DNA of 64,000 nucleotides from Paraeggerthella hongkongensis (GTDB lineage Bacteria; Actinomycetota; Coriobacteriia; Coriobacteriales; Eggerthellaceae). Location of the stretch: the NCBI RefSeq assembly GCF_003726035.1, contig NZ_QICD01000004.1, positions 62,001 through 126,000 on the forward strand, read 5' to 3'. Made by a program: the position numbers and the translations under genes. The notes under the pieces are model-generated. The model was not told where the DNA came from, did not search any database, and saw only the letters and a list, made by a program, of their open reading frames with translations. Of the stretch, positions 18,134 through 26,824 are shown in pieces (position 1 is the stretch's first letter; each line of letters starts with the position of its first letter).

Positions 18134-19426
18134 GTGTCTCTGGAGCTGCTGAAAAGCCCTGAGTTTCAACTTCTTCTCTGGAGGACGGAGCGAGCGCCCC
18201 TGCTTAGACGGGAACTCGATGCTCGGTTCGTCCCTCGCGGTTTTACTGCGGACGAAGTTTGGGACGTTCTCGCAGCCGTTCGCAAGGGGCAGGCGTTTTA
18301 CGGCCCCATCGTCGAGTTCGTGCCGGAGGGCGTACGGAAAAACTGGCATACGATGCCGGCCTCCCTTCGGTACTATTTGCGACAGATAACCCGCAAAACG
18401 CAAAAGGGCTCGTTTCTCGATGTGCTGATCAGGGAGCGGTCTGGTTCTCGTTTCGTCACGCAGTATTACATCGAGGAAGCCGTGGCCAATCTCAAGCAGG
18501 ATGGTTTCGAGACTGATTACGAGAGCATTCGGGCGGCTTTTTCCGGGGAGCGCCCGTGCATGACGCGGGCGGAGCGTCTTGCGGTCAATTTCCATGGGAT
18601 CATGAGGAACTTGGATTCCTACGAAGAGTTTCCTTTCGACCGGTCGGTCCTGCTTCGTTTTTACCAGGAGCTCACGGAAGGCCTGTCAGACAGGGAGCTT
18701 TCCGGCCCCGAGACGGTCCCTCTCCTAGACCAGCATGCCGTTTCTTTTCGCGACGATCATGTAGTGGACGTCATCGTGGCCACGGGAAACGATTTGAATA
18801 CCGAGCCCGTTCAAGATCCCCTTATGGTTTCCATGCTGGTCAATTGTCATTTTTGGAGGCTGTCCCCGCTTCCCTTCTGCAACAACCTTATGGGATGCAT
18901 AGCAAGCAGGTTCTATTTGCTCAAGAAAGGGCTTCCGGCTTTTCGGTTTCTTCCGAAAACGAAGATCCTGGAAGATTGGAAAGCCGGCAGTTTCTTCTCT
19001 GGGAGCGCGCGCTATTCGTTGGAGGAATCCATCGTGGCGGATGGGTGCGAAACGGATTGGACCGCTTACTACGATTCGTTCATGTCCATAATGCTGCATA
19101 TGCTCCAGCTTATGGAAGAGTCGCTTGCCAGCCTTAAAGAGTCCGATGATCTTATCTTGGACTGGATAGCTTCTGTCGAAGATCTCAATCATCGACAGAA
19201 AGTCATACTTCGCCGTGCCGTGCTCTCCCCGGAAACGGAGTTCTCCATTTCCGAGCATAAGGCTGCGAACGGGATAGCCTATTCGACCGCGCGTACGGAT
19301 TTCGAGGTTCTTGTTGCACGGGGCCTTCTTCTCCGAACGACGAAGGCCATGGCGAACGTGTACCTATGCGTGCCCGATCTAAGGGTTTCGCTGGCGCGGT
19401 TGATGGGAAGCGAGCCTTCGCGATAG
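18134..19426 (+). CDS. Fic-fold protein with degenerate active site and C-terminal winged helix
   Basis: 430 residues; GTG start at 18134 with AAGGAGG 6 bases before. The middle resembles a Fic domain: LLRFYQELTEGLSDRE, then HFWRLSPLPFCNNLMGC followed by ASRFYLLKKGLPAFRF, which lines up with HxxFxxIHPFxDGNGRxxR of active AMP-transferases. The catalytic His and the phosphate-binding DGNGR loop appear absent. The last ~80 residues (LNHRQKVILRRAVL ... YSTARTDFEVLVARGLL) read as the winged helix found at the C-terminus of many Fic proteins. I infer a DNA-binding regulator that kept the Fic fold but lost AMPylation, perhaps controlling the adjacent flavoprotein. This rests on motif resemblance only. 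Confidence 0.62.
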   Translation: MSLELLKSPEFQLLLWRTERAPLLRRELDARFVPRGFTADEVWDVLAAVRKGQAFYGPIVEFVPEGVRKNWHTMPASLRYYLRQITRKTQKGSFLDVLIRERSGSRFVTQYYIEEAVANLKQDGFETDYESIRAAFSGERPCMTRAERLAVNFHGIMRNLDSYEEFPFDRSVLLRFYQELTEGLSDRELSGPETVPLLDQHAVSFRDDHVVDVIVATGNDLNTEPVQDPLMVSMLVNCHFWRLSPLPFCNNLMGCIASRFYLLKKGLPAFRFLPKTKILEDWKAGSFFSGSARYSLEESIVADGCETDWTAYYDSFMSIMLHMLQLMEESLASLKESDDLILDWIASVEDLNHRQKVILRRAVLSPETEFSISEHKAANGIAYSTARTDFEVLVARGLLLRTTKAMANVYLCVPDLRVSLARLMGSEPSR

Positions 19427-19455
19427 ACGATCCGGCAAGGATCTGGAAGAGTTTC

Positions 19456-19543
19456 TGGCGGAGGCGGTAGGATTTGAACCCACGAACGCGTGAACGTTAA
19501 CAGTTTTCAAGACTGCCGCCTTCAACCACTCGGCCACGCCTCC
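19456..19543 (-). tRNA. tRNA-Ser (anticodon TGA)
   Basis: Acceptor stem GGAGGCG / CGCCTCC, D-arm GGCCGAGTGGTTGAAGGC, anticodon loop CTTGAAA, a long variable arm typical of serine tRNA, T-arm GGGTTCAAATCC, and encoded CCA (its complement is 19456-19458). 88 nt. Confidence 0.95.
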
Positions 19544-19600
19544 GCATTTTTGACCCCAGGGCTTTGCGCGACTAGTCTGGCGAACGTGTTTGGGCCCTCT

Positions 19601-19616
19601 TGTTTCACGTGAAACA
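19601..19616. other. parS site
   Basis: Exact TGTTTCACGTGAAACA between tRNA-Ser and tadA. Confidence 0.9.
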
Positions 19617-19667
19617 GATATTTGAGCCGTTCCGTCATTCTGACCATGCGGAAATCGCGTTGAATCC

Positions 19668-19695
19668 CTGAACGATTGGTAGGATACCATATAAT
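19668..19695 (+). promoter_or_regulatory. Promoter of tadA, giving a nearly leaderless transcript
   Basis: -10 TATAAT at 19690-19695 with -35-like CTGAAC at 19668-19673 (16-bp spacer). The tadA ATG begins only 8 bases after the -10, about where transcription would start, and no ribosome site fits between. Confidence 0.55.
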
Positions 19696-19702
19696 ATGCG
19701 AC

Positions 19703-20206
19703 ATGACTGATGAAGACTACATGCGCATGGCTCTTGCTGAAGCGCGCCGTGCCGAACAGTTGGGCGAAGTTCCTATCGGTGCCGTTGTCGTATACCAGCC
19801 TATCGACCCTGCTACTCGGAGGGCGCTAGCTGATCCGCTGGTTGTTTCTCGAGCTTGCAATATGAGGGAAACGACGAAAGATCCAGCTGGGCATGCGGAG
19901 TTTTTGGCTATGAAGCAGGCTGCTGAGTATTTAGACGCATGGCGTCTGACGGGTTGCACGGTGTACGTGACGCTCGAACCCTGTATTATGTGCGCTGGGC
20001 TCATGCACCAAGCGCGCATTGATCGGTGCGTTTTTGGCGCACCTGATCCGAAAGCTGGCGCGACGGGCACTTTGTACTCCGTTAACGCTGACGAACGGCT
20101 TAATCATACTTTCGAGGCGACTTCCGGCGTTCTTGCCGATGAATGCGCCCAGATACTACGCGACTTCTTCGCAAGCAAAAGAAAGAGGCGAACGAAACCT
20201 TTATGA
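19703..20206 (+). CDS. tadA: tRNA adenosine(34) deaminase
   Basis: 167 residues from ATG 19703. Deaminates A34 of tRNA-Arg(ACG) to inosine. Zinc site: HAE with His64 and catalytic Glu66, and PCIMC with Cys94 and Cys97. The N-terminal MRMALAEARRAEQLGEVPIGAVVV is typical. There is an insertion of roughly ten residues (QPIDPATRRALADPL) between the first strands compared with the E. coli enzyme as I remember it. The 3' end overlaps ispE by ATGA, so the two are translationally coupled. The promoter position suggests a leaderless message. Confidence 0.95.
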   Translation: MTDEDYMRMALAEARRAEQLGEVPIGAVVVYQPIDPATRRALADPLVVSRACNMRETTKDPAGHAEFLAMKQAAEYLDAWRLTGCTVYVTLEPCIMCAGLMHQARIDRCVFGAPDPKAGATGTLYSVNADERLNHTFEATSGVLADECAQILRDFFASKRKRRTKPL

Positions 20207-21261
20207 CGAATACGACCGAGCTTCCGGAATCCAGGCCCGTTTCTTCAGGTGCGGAGGGGCTCTCCTCTCGTGCAAACGACCCGCATGCTGTTGATATGTT
20301 CGAGGTTGCGCGCATCGCTCAGGGGGTGGATGTCGCCGCGTTCAATGCTTTCGGCTCCGTTAAGCTGGTTGCTCCTGCGAAGGTGAACCTGTACCTCGAC
20401 ATAGGCGAACAACGCTCGGACGGATACCACGAGGTCACTACGGTCATGCATGCGCTGCTGCTGCATGACGTCTTGCGCATGAAAACCGCCCCGGCGGCGC
20501 CGGGTGCGGGATTGGCAGTTGATCTGGTTTCACGCTCATGCGAGGGGCTCGCGCCGCTCGACGTTGCCCCTTCGGACAATATCGTGAGCAAGGCTGTTCG
20601 CCGTTTCGCCGCCGCGCTTGGACGGCAGCAGGATGAAACGATCATGGTAAGCATCGAGAAGCACATTCCCGCAGAAGCCGGTCTTGGGGGCGGGTCTTCC
20701 GATGCTGCCGCCGCTTTAGTGGGGGCGGCACTCTTGTGGGGTGTTCCAGCCGACGATGCTTTGATTGAGGAAACCGCTCGGTCCCTCGGTGCCGATGTGG
20801 CGTTTTTCCTGCACGGCGGCTGCGCGTGCTTGACCGGCGTAGGGGATGTGCTCGACCATAAGCTGACGCCTATGAACGGGCCGGTGGTGTTGATCAAGCC
20901 TGAAGGGGGCGTTTCGACGGCTGCTGCTTATCGCGCCTTCGACAAGAGTCCTTCGTTCGTTTCAGCCGATCAACGTGCTATTGCATTACGTGCTACGCGC
21001 GCGCAAGATGTCCCTTTGATCAATAACTTGGTCCCGGTCTCCGAGGGCATGCTTCCGGCTCTTGCGGATATTCGAACATGGGCAAGCTCTCATGAGGATG
21101 TGGATGCGTCGCTCATGTCCGGAAGCGGATCAGCCGTGTTCGCGATGTGCAAGTCGATTGATGCCGCAACACGCGTGGCGGCGCAGGCTCGAAGTCGGGG
21201 TTGGTGGGCTCGCTCGACAACCTTCGGTCCTTCGCGTGCGGCTTCCGTGCCGGTGAGATAG
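20203..21261 (+). CDS. ispE: 4-diphosphocytidyl-2-C-methyl-D-erythritol kinase
   Basis: 352 residues from ATG 20203, overlapping the tadA stop by 4 bases. GHMP kinase of the MEP isoprenoid pathway. The ATP-binding motif AGLGGGSSDAAAALVGAAL and the substrate strand APAKVNLYLDIGEQRSDGYHEV are clear, as is the late LMSGSGSAVFAM. The kinase usually begins within about ten residues of the APAKVNLYL strand; here about 55 residues precede it, so either the protein has an extra N-terminal segment or translation starts later, for instance at the GTG encoding VDVAAFNAF. Confidence 0.95.
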   Translation: MTNTTELPESRPVSSGAEGLSSRANDPHAVDMFEVARIAQGVDVAAFNAFGSVKLVAPAKVNLYLDIGEQRSDGYHEVTTVMHALLLHDVLRMKTAPAAPGAGLAVDLVSRSCEGLAPLDVAPSDNIVSKAVRRFAAALGRQQDETIMVSIEKHIPAEAGLGGGSSDAAAALVGAALLWGVPADDALIEETARSLGADVAFFLHGGCACLTGVGDVLDHKLTPMNGPVVLIKPEGGVSTAAAYRAFDKSPSFVSADQRAIALRATRAQDVPLINNLVPVSEGMLPALADIRTWASSHEDVDASLMSGSGSAVFAMCKSIDAATRVAAQARSRGWWARSTTFGPSRAASVPVR

Positions 21262-21400
21262 TTCCCGGCCTGCTTGGTACGAGACGGCGGCGGTTGATCG
21301 ACGAGTCTTACCGTAAGGGAACGGTTACAGAATAGTGGCGTACGATAGTCTCGTTCCCGGCGATGGTAGAATGAGCCGTACGCATTAACAAAGGAGAGCT

Positions 21401-21955
21401 ATGGACATCGTATGGATCGTCGTGCTTGTCATTGTCGTTGTGCTTGCTTTGGCTGTTATCGGGTTGTACAACAACCTGGTCAAGCTGCGCAACATGGTGG
21501 ACAACGCCTGGGCACAGATCGACGTTCAGCTGCAGCGTCGTTTGGATCTTATCCCCAATCTTGTTGAGACCGTCAAGGGTTATGCTTCGCATGAGCGCGG
21601 TACGCTCGACGAAGTCACGCAGGCCCGCGCGGCCGTCATGAACGCCGGTACTCCTGAAGGGAAAATGCAGGCCGATGGTATTTTGACCGGTGCTCTGAAA
21701 AGCCTGTTCGCCGTTGCGGAGGCGTATCCCGACCTGAAGGCGAACGTGAACTTTCAGCAGCTGCAGGCAGAGCTTTCCAACACGGAAGACAAGATCAGCT
21801 ACATGCGCCAAAGCTATAACGACACGGTCATGAAGTTCAACACCGCTATCCAGACGTTTCCCGCCGTGCTTATTGCCGGTATGATGGGTTTCAAGGAACG
21901 CCAGAGCTTCGATGCCGCATCGGGTGCGGAAGTGGCTCCCCAAGTTCAATTCTAG
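21401..21955 (+). CDS. lemA: LemA family protein
   Basis: 184 residues; ribosome site AAAGGAGAG. One N-terminal membrane segment (residues 3-23) with a short outside N-terminus, then the LemA helical bundle: LYNNLVKLRNMVDNAWAQID, RRLDLIPNLVETVKGYASHE and the end motif FPAVLIAGMMGF. Function in bacteria is not firmly established; it is thought to act in the envelope, often beside a DUF2207 protein. Such a protein is found at 26825, five kilobases away rather than adjacent. Own terminator follows. Confidence 0.95.
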   Translation: MDIVWIVVLVIVVVLALAVIGLYNNLVKLRNMVDNAWAQIDVQLQRRLDLIPNLVETVKGYASHERGTLDEVTQARAAVMNAGTPEGKMQADGILTGALKSLFAVAEAYPDLKANVNFQQLQAELSNTEDKISYMRQSYNDTVMKFNTAIQTFPAVLIAGMMGFKERQSFDAASGAEVAPQVQF

Positions 21956-21965
21956 CAAGGTACAG

Positions 21966-21999
21966 CCCCTCGTTTCATGTTTGGGACGAGGGGTTTTGT
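21966..21999 (+). terminator. Rho-independent terminator after lemA
   Basis: Stem CCCCTCGT / ACGAGGGG, 12-nt loop, then TTTTGTT. Confidence 0.88.
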
Positions 22000-22108
22000 T
22001 CTATACCGGGATCGTGCTGCTGAGTTTTGACGATTGACGGGGGCTGGTACAGTGACCCGGTTTGATACGTCCTGCTTCCCTTCCCTGGTTTGTCAGACGG
22101 AGCGGTTT

Positions 22109-24061
22109 ATGGGCAAGCGCGAAGATCGACAATCGAAAACGTTTGACCGCCTTCTGGATTCCTCGGGCGTCTTTGCCGTTGTCGCGTTGATTCTAGTGGC
22201 GTTTCTGGTTGGTTTCTACGTTGTTCTGTCTATGAACATGAATGAGGTAGATCAGCGAACCGAGCGGTTGAAAGACCACCCCTACGCGGTGACGCTGGCC
22301 GCTGGTCGGGCTGAGACGTATTTGATGTCTATGAGAACGCTCGACGATCGCCTGGGTTTCGCGCGCACTCCTGAAACCGTGGAAAGCGTTCGGGTCGAGT
22401 TCGAGGAAATCGATCAGCAGATGATCAAAGAGCTCGAGCAGGTTTCCGATCGGTTCGTTGCTGCTCCCGAGCTTGCCGTCGAGCTCGCAAATCGGTACGA
22501 AGAGTTCCGTCTTCAACAGCAAGAGCTCATCGACATGAGCTTGGGCGATGCGAGCGATCATGATGTAGCTCGCTTTCTTTCCGATAATATCGACCCGCGC
22601 ATCAACCACATGCTAACGATCAACACCGAGATCATTGACGTTGCCTCCGAATCGTTTGACAGGACGTACGCTCAGATAGCCGATGCCCGGAAAGAGGCTA
22701 TAGATACGGCAACGGTTCTCTTGAGCGTGTTCATTGTTGCGCTCATCCTGTTCATCGTTGTGATCATGAGGAAAAACAATCAGCAACGCGCGCTTCAGGA
22801 AAGCCTGCGTTGTGCGCTTGAAGCTGCGCAGGAAGCCAACGAGGCGAAGTCGAGGTTCCTATCGAACGTATCCCACGACATTCGCACGCCGCTGACCGCG
22901 ATCATCGGGCTGGCGAACATAGCCAGCGAGCACGAGGATGACCGCGAGCGCGTGGGGGAATCTATCAGCAAGATAAAACTCTCTTCGCATCACCTTTTGA
23001 ACCTGGTTAACGACGTGCTGGATATGAGCAAAATAGAAAGCGGGCAAATCGATCTAACGCACGCGCCGTTCAATGTGTGCAGTTTGGTGGAGATGATGGT
23101 TTCCATTGTTCGTCCACAGGCCGATACGAAACAACTTTCGTTCGAGGCGGTTAATTGCTCGCTTGGACGCACGATGGTGGTTGGCGACGAGATGCGCGTG
23201 AGTCAGATTTTGGTCAACTTGCTGGGCAATGCGGTGAAGTACACGGAGCCGGGTGGTCACGTGTGGTTTTCGGCGGCCCGCATGCCGTTCGGCGAAGTGG
23301 CGGAAGAGCTGAGGCTGAGCGAGCAGGATGCTCAAAAAACCTGTGTAGTTCGCTTTGTAATCGAGGACGACGGCATAGGGATGTCATCGGATTTCGTTGA
23401 GCGTATGTTCGACCCGTTCGAGCGGGAGGAGCGCCCATCGCGTCTTGCGGTGGAGGGAACGGGTTTGGGAATGTCTATCGTGAAGAACCTGATCGATGTT
23501 ATGAACGGGTCCATCAAAGTGGAGAGCGCTCAAGGCAGGGGCTCGAAGTTCACGGTGGATCTTCCTTTTGAGATGCAGGAGGAAGCTTCGGCGGACGACG
23601 AAGATCTTTCGACGGCGCCAGACGACGTAGAGCTTCCTGATTGCGACTGTTCGGCTGATTGGGCGAGCGTGCGGGTTCTGCTTGTTGAGGATAACGACAT
23701 CGTGGGAGAGATAGCCGAGGAGTTCATCAAGAGCACAGGCGCTTCAGTTGATCGCGCTTGGGACGGTCTTGAAGCGGTCGAGACATTGAGGTCGGTGCCG
23801 GAAAACTATTACGACCTGGTGTTCATGGATATACAAATGCCGCGCATGGACGGTTTGGAGGCCGCTCGCACTATCGTGGAAGAGAGCTCTTGCGTTCATC
23901 GTTCGCATCCGCCGATTATCGCCATGACGGCCAATGCGTACGTCGAAGACAGAAAACGTGCTTCCGAGGCGGGGATGGATGGCTATGCGGTCAAGCCAAT
24001 TGGAAAAGACGAAATCGTTCGGCTGCTTGAAACGCATGTGAAGCCGCCGAGCGCTCGTTAG
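22109..24061 (+). CDS. Hybrid sensor histidine kinase with receiver domain
   Basis: 650 residues from ATG 22109 (ACGGAG upstream). Membrane segments near residues 17-40 and 205-228 enclose a ~165-residue helical extracytoplasmic sensor rich in Asp/Glu. HisKA domain with phospho-acceptor His256 in NVSHDIRTPL. HATPase motifs NLLGNAVKYTEPGG, DDGIGM and GTGLGMS. C-terminal receiver (about 525-645) with acceptor Asp574 in FMDIQMPRMDG and the conserved Lys in AVKPIG. There is no separate output regulator and no HPt domain beside it, so its partner is elsewhere. The ligand cannot be guessed; the neighbours (lemA, ohyA) hint at envelope or fatty-acid stress. Confidence 0.93.
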   Translation: MGKREDRQSKTFDRLLDSSGVFAVVALILVAFLVGFYVVLSMNMNEVDQRTERLKDHPYAVTLAAGRAETYLMSMRTLDDRLGFARTPETVESVRVEFEEIDQQMIKELEQVSDRFVAAPELAVELANRYEEFRLQQQELIDMSLGDASDHDVARFLSDNIDPRINHMLTINTEIIDVASESFDRTYAQIADARKEAIDTATVLLSVFIVALILFIVVIMRKNNQQRALQESLRCALEAAQEANEAKSRFLSNVSHDIRTPLTAIIGLANIASEHEDDRERVGESISKIKLSSHHLLNLVNDVLDMSKIESGQIDLTHAPFNVCSLVEMMVSIVRPQADTKQLSFEAVNCSLGRTMVVGDEMRVSQILVNLLGNAVKYTEPGGHVWFSAARMPFGEVAEELRLSEQDAQKTCVVRFVIEDDGIGMSSDFVERMFDPFEREERPSRLAVEGTGLGMSIVKNLIDVMNGSIKVESAQGRGSKFTVDLPFEMQEEASADDEDLSTAPDDVELPDCDCSADWASVRVLLVEDNDIVGEIAEEFIKSTGASVDRAWDGLEAVETLRSVPENYYDLVFMDIQMPRMDGLEAARTIVEESSCVHRSHPPIIAMTANAYVEDRKRASEAGMDGYAVKPIGKDEIVRLLETHVKPPSAR

Positions 24062-24095
24062 AATCGATGAGCCTTCGCGCGGCCTCTTGCGAGTC

Positions 24096-24104
24096 TGGTA
24101 TGAT
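24096..24104 (+). promoter_or_regulatory. Extended -10 promoter
   Basis: TGGTATGAT, an extended -10 without a clear -35, 60 bases before the gene at 24164. Confidence 0.4.
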
Positions 24105-24163
24105 GCGAAATCAAGGAGTTCGTGCAAGCAAGACGCTTGCTGTGCCGAGAGAGGAGTTCCGTC

Positions 24164-24526
24164 ATGATCGCCCGCTTATCGCGCATCGCTGTGCTGTTGG
24201 TTGTTTTGGCGGTGGTCGCGTTAGTGGTCTATCTGGTTGCCACGTATCGCTACTCGCCAACCCGTGCAAAGGAAATCCTCATTAAGCTGTTCACGGTTAT
24301 CACCGGAGCTCTTTCCTCGTTCTTTGGATTATTCAGCCTGTATGCGTGGTTCGAGCGCAACGTGGGCGTGTTTGATCTGGCATTTAGTTTTTTGCTTACT
24401 GCTTTGGTTGCGCTTGGCGTGACGCAGATATGCCGCGCTGTTTTCCTCAAGCATCATCCGGCGTACCGTAAAAAGCCGATGAAGGCGAAACGGATAGGGT
24501 CGCGCTTCAGAGGCGGCAAAGGCTGA
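24164..24526 (+). CDS. Small hypothetical membrane protein
   Basis: 120 residues; ATG 24164 chosen because GAGAGGAG lies just before it. Three hydrophobic segments are visible (about residues 7-27, 42-63 and 71-92), and the C-terminus is strongly basic (KKPMKAKRIGSRFRGGKG), so it faces the cytoplasm. No family recognised. It has its own extended -10 promoter and a terminator, and sits between a sensor kinase and oleate hydratase. Confidence 0.75.
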   Translation: MIARLSRIAVLLVVLAVVALVVYLVATYRYSPTRAKEILIKLFTVITGALSSFFGLFSLYAWFERNVGVFDLAFSFLLTALVALGVTQICRAVFLKHHPAYRKKPMKAKRIGSRFRGGKG

Positions 24527-24549
24527 TCGGCTTCACTCGTCGGTGTTCG

Positions 24550-24584
24550 AGCGGACCTGCGCAACAGCGGGTCCGCTTGCTTTT
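24550..24584 (+). terminator. Terminator
   Basis: Stem AGCGGACC / GGTCCGCT with a 12-nt loop, then TGCTTTT. Confidence 0.75.
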
Positions 24585-24638
24585 CCAACCTATTCGTAAC
24601 TGCTCCTTTTCGATCTGCCTTCCTTTCTGCACTGGCCC

Positions 24639-24666
24639 TTGTCTCGACCAAGACCAGTCATACGAT
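24639..24666 (+). promoter_or_regulatory. Promoter of oleate hydratase
   Basis: -35 TTGTCT (24639-24644), 16-bp spacer, -10 TACGAT (24661-24666), about 65 nt before the ATG at 24731. Confidence 0.5.
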
Positions 24667-24730
24667 GGCATTCGTGCAACGTATGGTTTCGACGCTTGCC
24701 AGCGCCGGCGATTGGAGAGGAAGGATTTGC

Positions 24731-26503
24731 ATGAGGTACACCAACGGTAACTACGAAGCGTTTGCTCGGCCTAGAAAACCCAAGGGAGTCGATGACAAAT
24801 CGGCGTATTTGGTAGGCGGCGGCCTTGCCGGTTTGGCAGCTGCGGTGTTTTTGCTGCGCGACGGTCACATGCAGGGCGAGCGTATCCACGTGTTTGAAGA
24901 AACGGCTGTTCCGGGAGGGTCTTTAGATGGCAAGGCGGCTCCGCTTGATGGATTTGTGACGCGCGGTGGGCGCGAGATGGAGAACCACTTCGAGTGCTTA
25001 TGGGATTTGTTTCGCTCCGTTCCCTCGCTTGAGGTGGAGAATGCGTCAGTTCTCGATGAATTCTACTGGCTTGATCACGACGATCCGAACTCCTCCAACT
25101 GCCGCATCATTCACGATCGCGGGTGCCGGGTTGAAGATGATGGCGACTTCACGCTTTCCAAGAAGGCGAAAAAAGAGCTGATCGAGCTATGGATGGCTTC
25201 TGAGGATTCGCTTGAAGGCAAGCGCATAGAAGACGTTTTTACCGAAGAGTTCTTCAAATCGAACTTCTGGCTGTACTGGTGCACGATGTTCGCGTTCGAG
25301 CGTTGGCACTCCGCTATAGAAATGCGTCGCTATATCATGCGCTTCATTCACCATATCAAGGGGCTTCCTGATTTCACCGCTCTTAAGTTCACGCGCTTCA
25401 ATCAATACGAATCGCTGGTCAAGCCGCTGGTTTCGTACTTGAAGAAGAACGGAGTGCAGTTTGAGTGCAATGCGCGGGTTGTTGATGTTCGCGTTGATGT
25501 TTCCGACGACGCGAAGGTTGCCCGCGAGTTGGTGGTGGACCGGAGCGGCCGCATCGATCGCATAGGGCTGACGGAAAACGATCTGGTGCTGATCACGAAC
25601 GGGTCCATAACGGAAAGCTCCACGCAAGGCAGCCACTTTGATCCGGCTCCCATTACCCATGAGCTGGGCGGCAGTTGGACGTTGTGGAAGCGATTGGCCG
25701 AGCAATCGCCCGAGTTCGGTAACCCCGATGCGTTCTGCGAGAACTTACCCAAGGAAAGCTGGTTCGTTTCCGCAACGGCTACCTGGCAGAACAGCAAGAT
25801 CGACCCCTATATAGAGCGGTTGACGAACCGAGGCCTCAGGACCGGAAAGGTTGTGACCGGCGGCATCGTTACCGTGAAGGACTCCAACTGGCTCATGAGT
25901 TTCACGATACATCGTCAGCCTCATTTCAAGGAGCAGCGTCCCGACCAGACGGTCATGTGGATATACGGCCTGCTGTCGGGCGTTCCCGGCAACTACGTCA
26001 AGAAGCCCATCGAGGCGTGCAGCGGCCAAGAGATCGCGCAAGAGCTGCTGTACCATTTGGGCGTTCCCGAATCTCAAATCGAGGCCATGGCGCATGATGA
26101 TTGCACGGTGATACCCGTGTACATGCCGTTCATCACGTCCTACTTCATGCTGCGCAAGCCGGGAGATCGTCCTTTGGTGGTCCCCCAAGGCTCGAAGAAT
26201 CTTGCGTTCATCGGCAATTTCGCTGAAACCGAGCGCGACACGGTTTTCACGACCGAGTATTCCGTGCGCACCGCCATGGAGGCAGTGTACCAATTGCTCG
26301 ACGTGGAGCGCGGCGTGCCTGAGACGTTCGCGTCTGCATATGATGTGCGCGCCCTTGCGAGCTCTCTGTACTATCTGTCGGATTGCAAGAAGCTTGTCGA
26401 CATGGATCTTCCCTTTGTGGAGCAGCGAATTGTCGATTCGTTCGTCAAAAAGACCGAGGACACCTATATTGGCGATATTCTCAAGAAAAGCCATTTGGCG
26501 TAA
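24731..26503 (+). CDS. ohyA: Oleate hydratase (myosin-cross-reactive-antigen family)
   Basis: 590 residues; ATG 24731 with GGAAGG upstream. FAD-dependent hydratase that adds water to the cis-9 double bond of unsaturated fatty acids, forming 10-hydroxy acids; in gut bacteria it is held to detoxify host and dietary fatty acids. Family hallmarks are [20 protein letters not shown] near the N-terminus, [19 protein letters not shown] (residues ~80-97, with the catalytic Glu region), and [20 protein letters not shown]. Length matches the family. Membrane association is peripheral. Own promoter; no cotranscribed partner. Confidence 0.96.
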   Translation: MRYTNGNYEAFARPRKPKGVDDKSAYLVGGGLAGLAAAVFLLRDGHMQGERIHVFEETAVPGGSLDGKAAPLDGFVTRGGREMENHFECLWDLFRSVPSLEVENASVLDEFYWLDHDDPNSSNCRIIHDRGCRVEDDGDFTLSKKAKKELIELWMASEDSLEGKRIEDVFTEEFFKSNFWLYWCTMFAFERWHSAIEMRRYIMRFIHHIKGLPDFTALKFTRFNQYESLVKPLVSYLKKNGVQFECNARVVDVRVDVSDDAKVARELVVDRSGRIDRIGLTENDLVLITNGSITESSTQGSHFDPAPITHELGGSWTLWKRLAEQSPEFGNPDAFCENLPKESWFVSATATWQNSKIDPYIERLTNRGLRTGKVVTGGIVTVKDSNWLMSFTIHRQPHFKEQRPDQTVMWIYGLLSGVPGNYVKKPIEACSGQEIAQELLYHLGVPESQIEAMAHDDCTVIPVYMPFITSYFMLRKPGDRPLVVPQGSKNLAFIGNFAETERDTVFTTEYSVRTAMEAVYQLLDVERGVPETFASAYDVRALASSLYYLSDCKKLVDMDLPFVEQRIVDSFVKKTEDTYIGDILKKSHLA

Positions 26504-26635
26504 GCGTTTTGGCGCACGCTGCGTTGCTTGTTGCGCGGCTTTGCTTGGACTAAGCATCGTGGGTCGGTTTTGCCTGAGGAGCGGTGCACTGGTACCTATC
26601 CGTTGCCATAGGGAAACCGGTTGGACGATATAATG

Positions 26636-26668
26636 AAGCCCGGCAGTTGGAAAACTGTCGGGCTTTTG
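26636..26668. terminator. Hairpin between ohyA and tRNA-Ser, probable terminator
   Basis: Stem AAGCCCGGCAGTT pairs with AACTGTCGGGCTT across a short loop, followed on the plus strand by TTGAAA. It lies just beyond the 3' end of the leftward tRNA and downstream of ohyA, so it may serve both. A TATAAT at 26629-26634 directly before it has only a poor -35 (TTGCCA at 20 bp). Confidence 0.55.
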
Positions 26669-26675
26669 AAATCGG

Positions 26676-26766
26676 TGGCGGAGAGCTGGGGATTCGAACC
26701 CCAGACACCCTTTTGGGGTGTACTCGCTTAGCAGGCGAGCACCTTCGGCCTCTCGGTCAGCTCTCC
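26676..26766 (-). tRNA. tRNA-Ser (anticodon GCT)
   Basis: Acceptor GGAGAGC / GCTCTCC, anticodon stem CTCGC / GCGAG with loop CTGCTAA, a long variable arm (ACACCCCAAAAGGGTGT), T-arm GGGGTTCGAATCCCC, and encoded CCA. 91 nt. Confidence 0.95.
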
Positions 26767-26824
26767 ACAATATAATAGGTGCGGTTTGCTATGATACCGT
26801 GACCACCTCCAAGTTGCAAGGAGC

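Noticed and set aside
26603-26634. TTGCCA ... TATAAT as promoter of a small RNA ending in the adjacent hairpin
   Set aside because: Spacer of 20 bp is poor and the hairpin starts only two bases after the -10, before the expected start site.
19456-26766. tRNA-Ser genes as attachment sites of an integrated element
   Set aside because: No integrase, no duplicated tRNA 3' ends and only housekeeping genes nearby.
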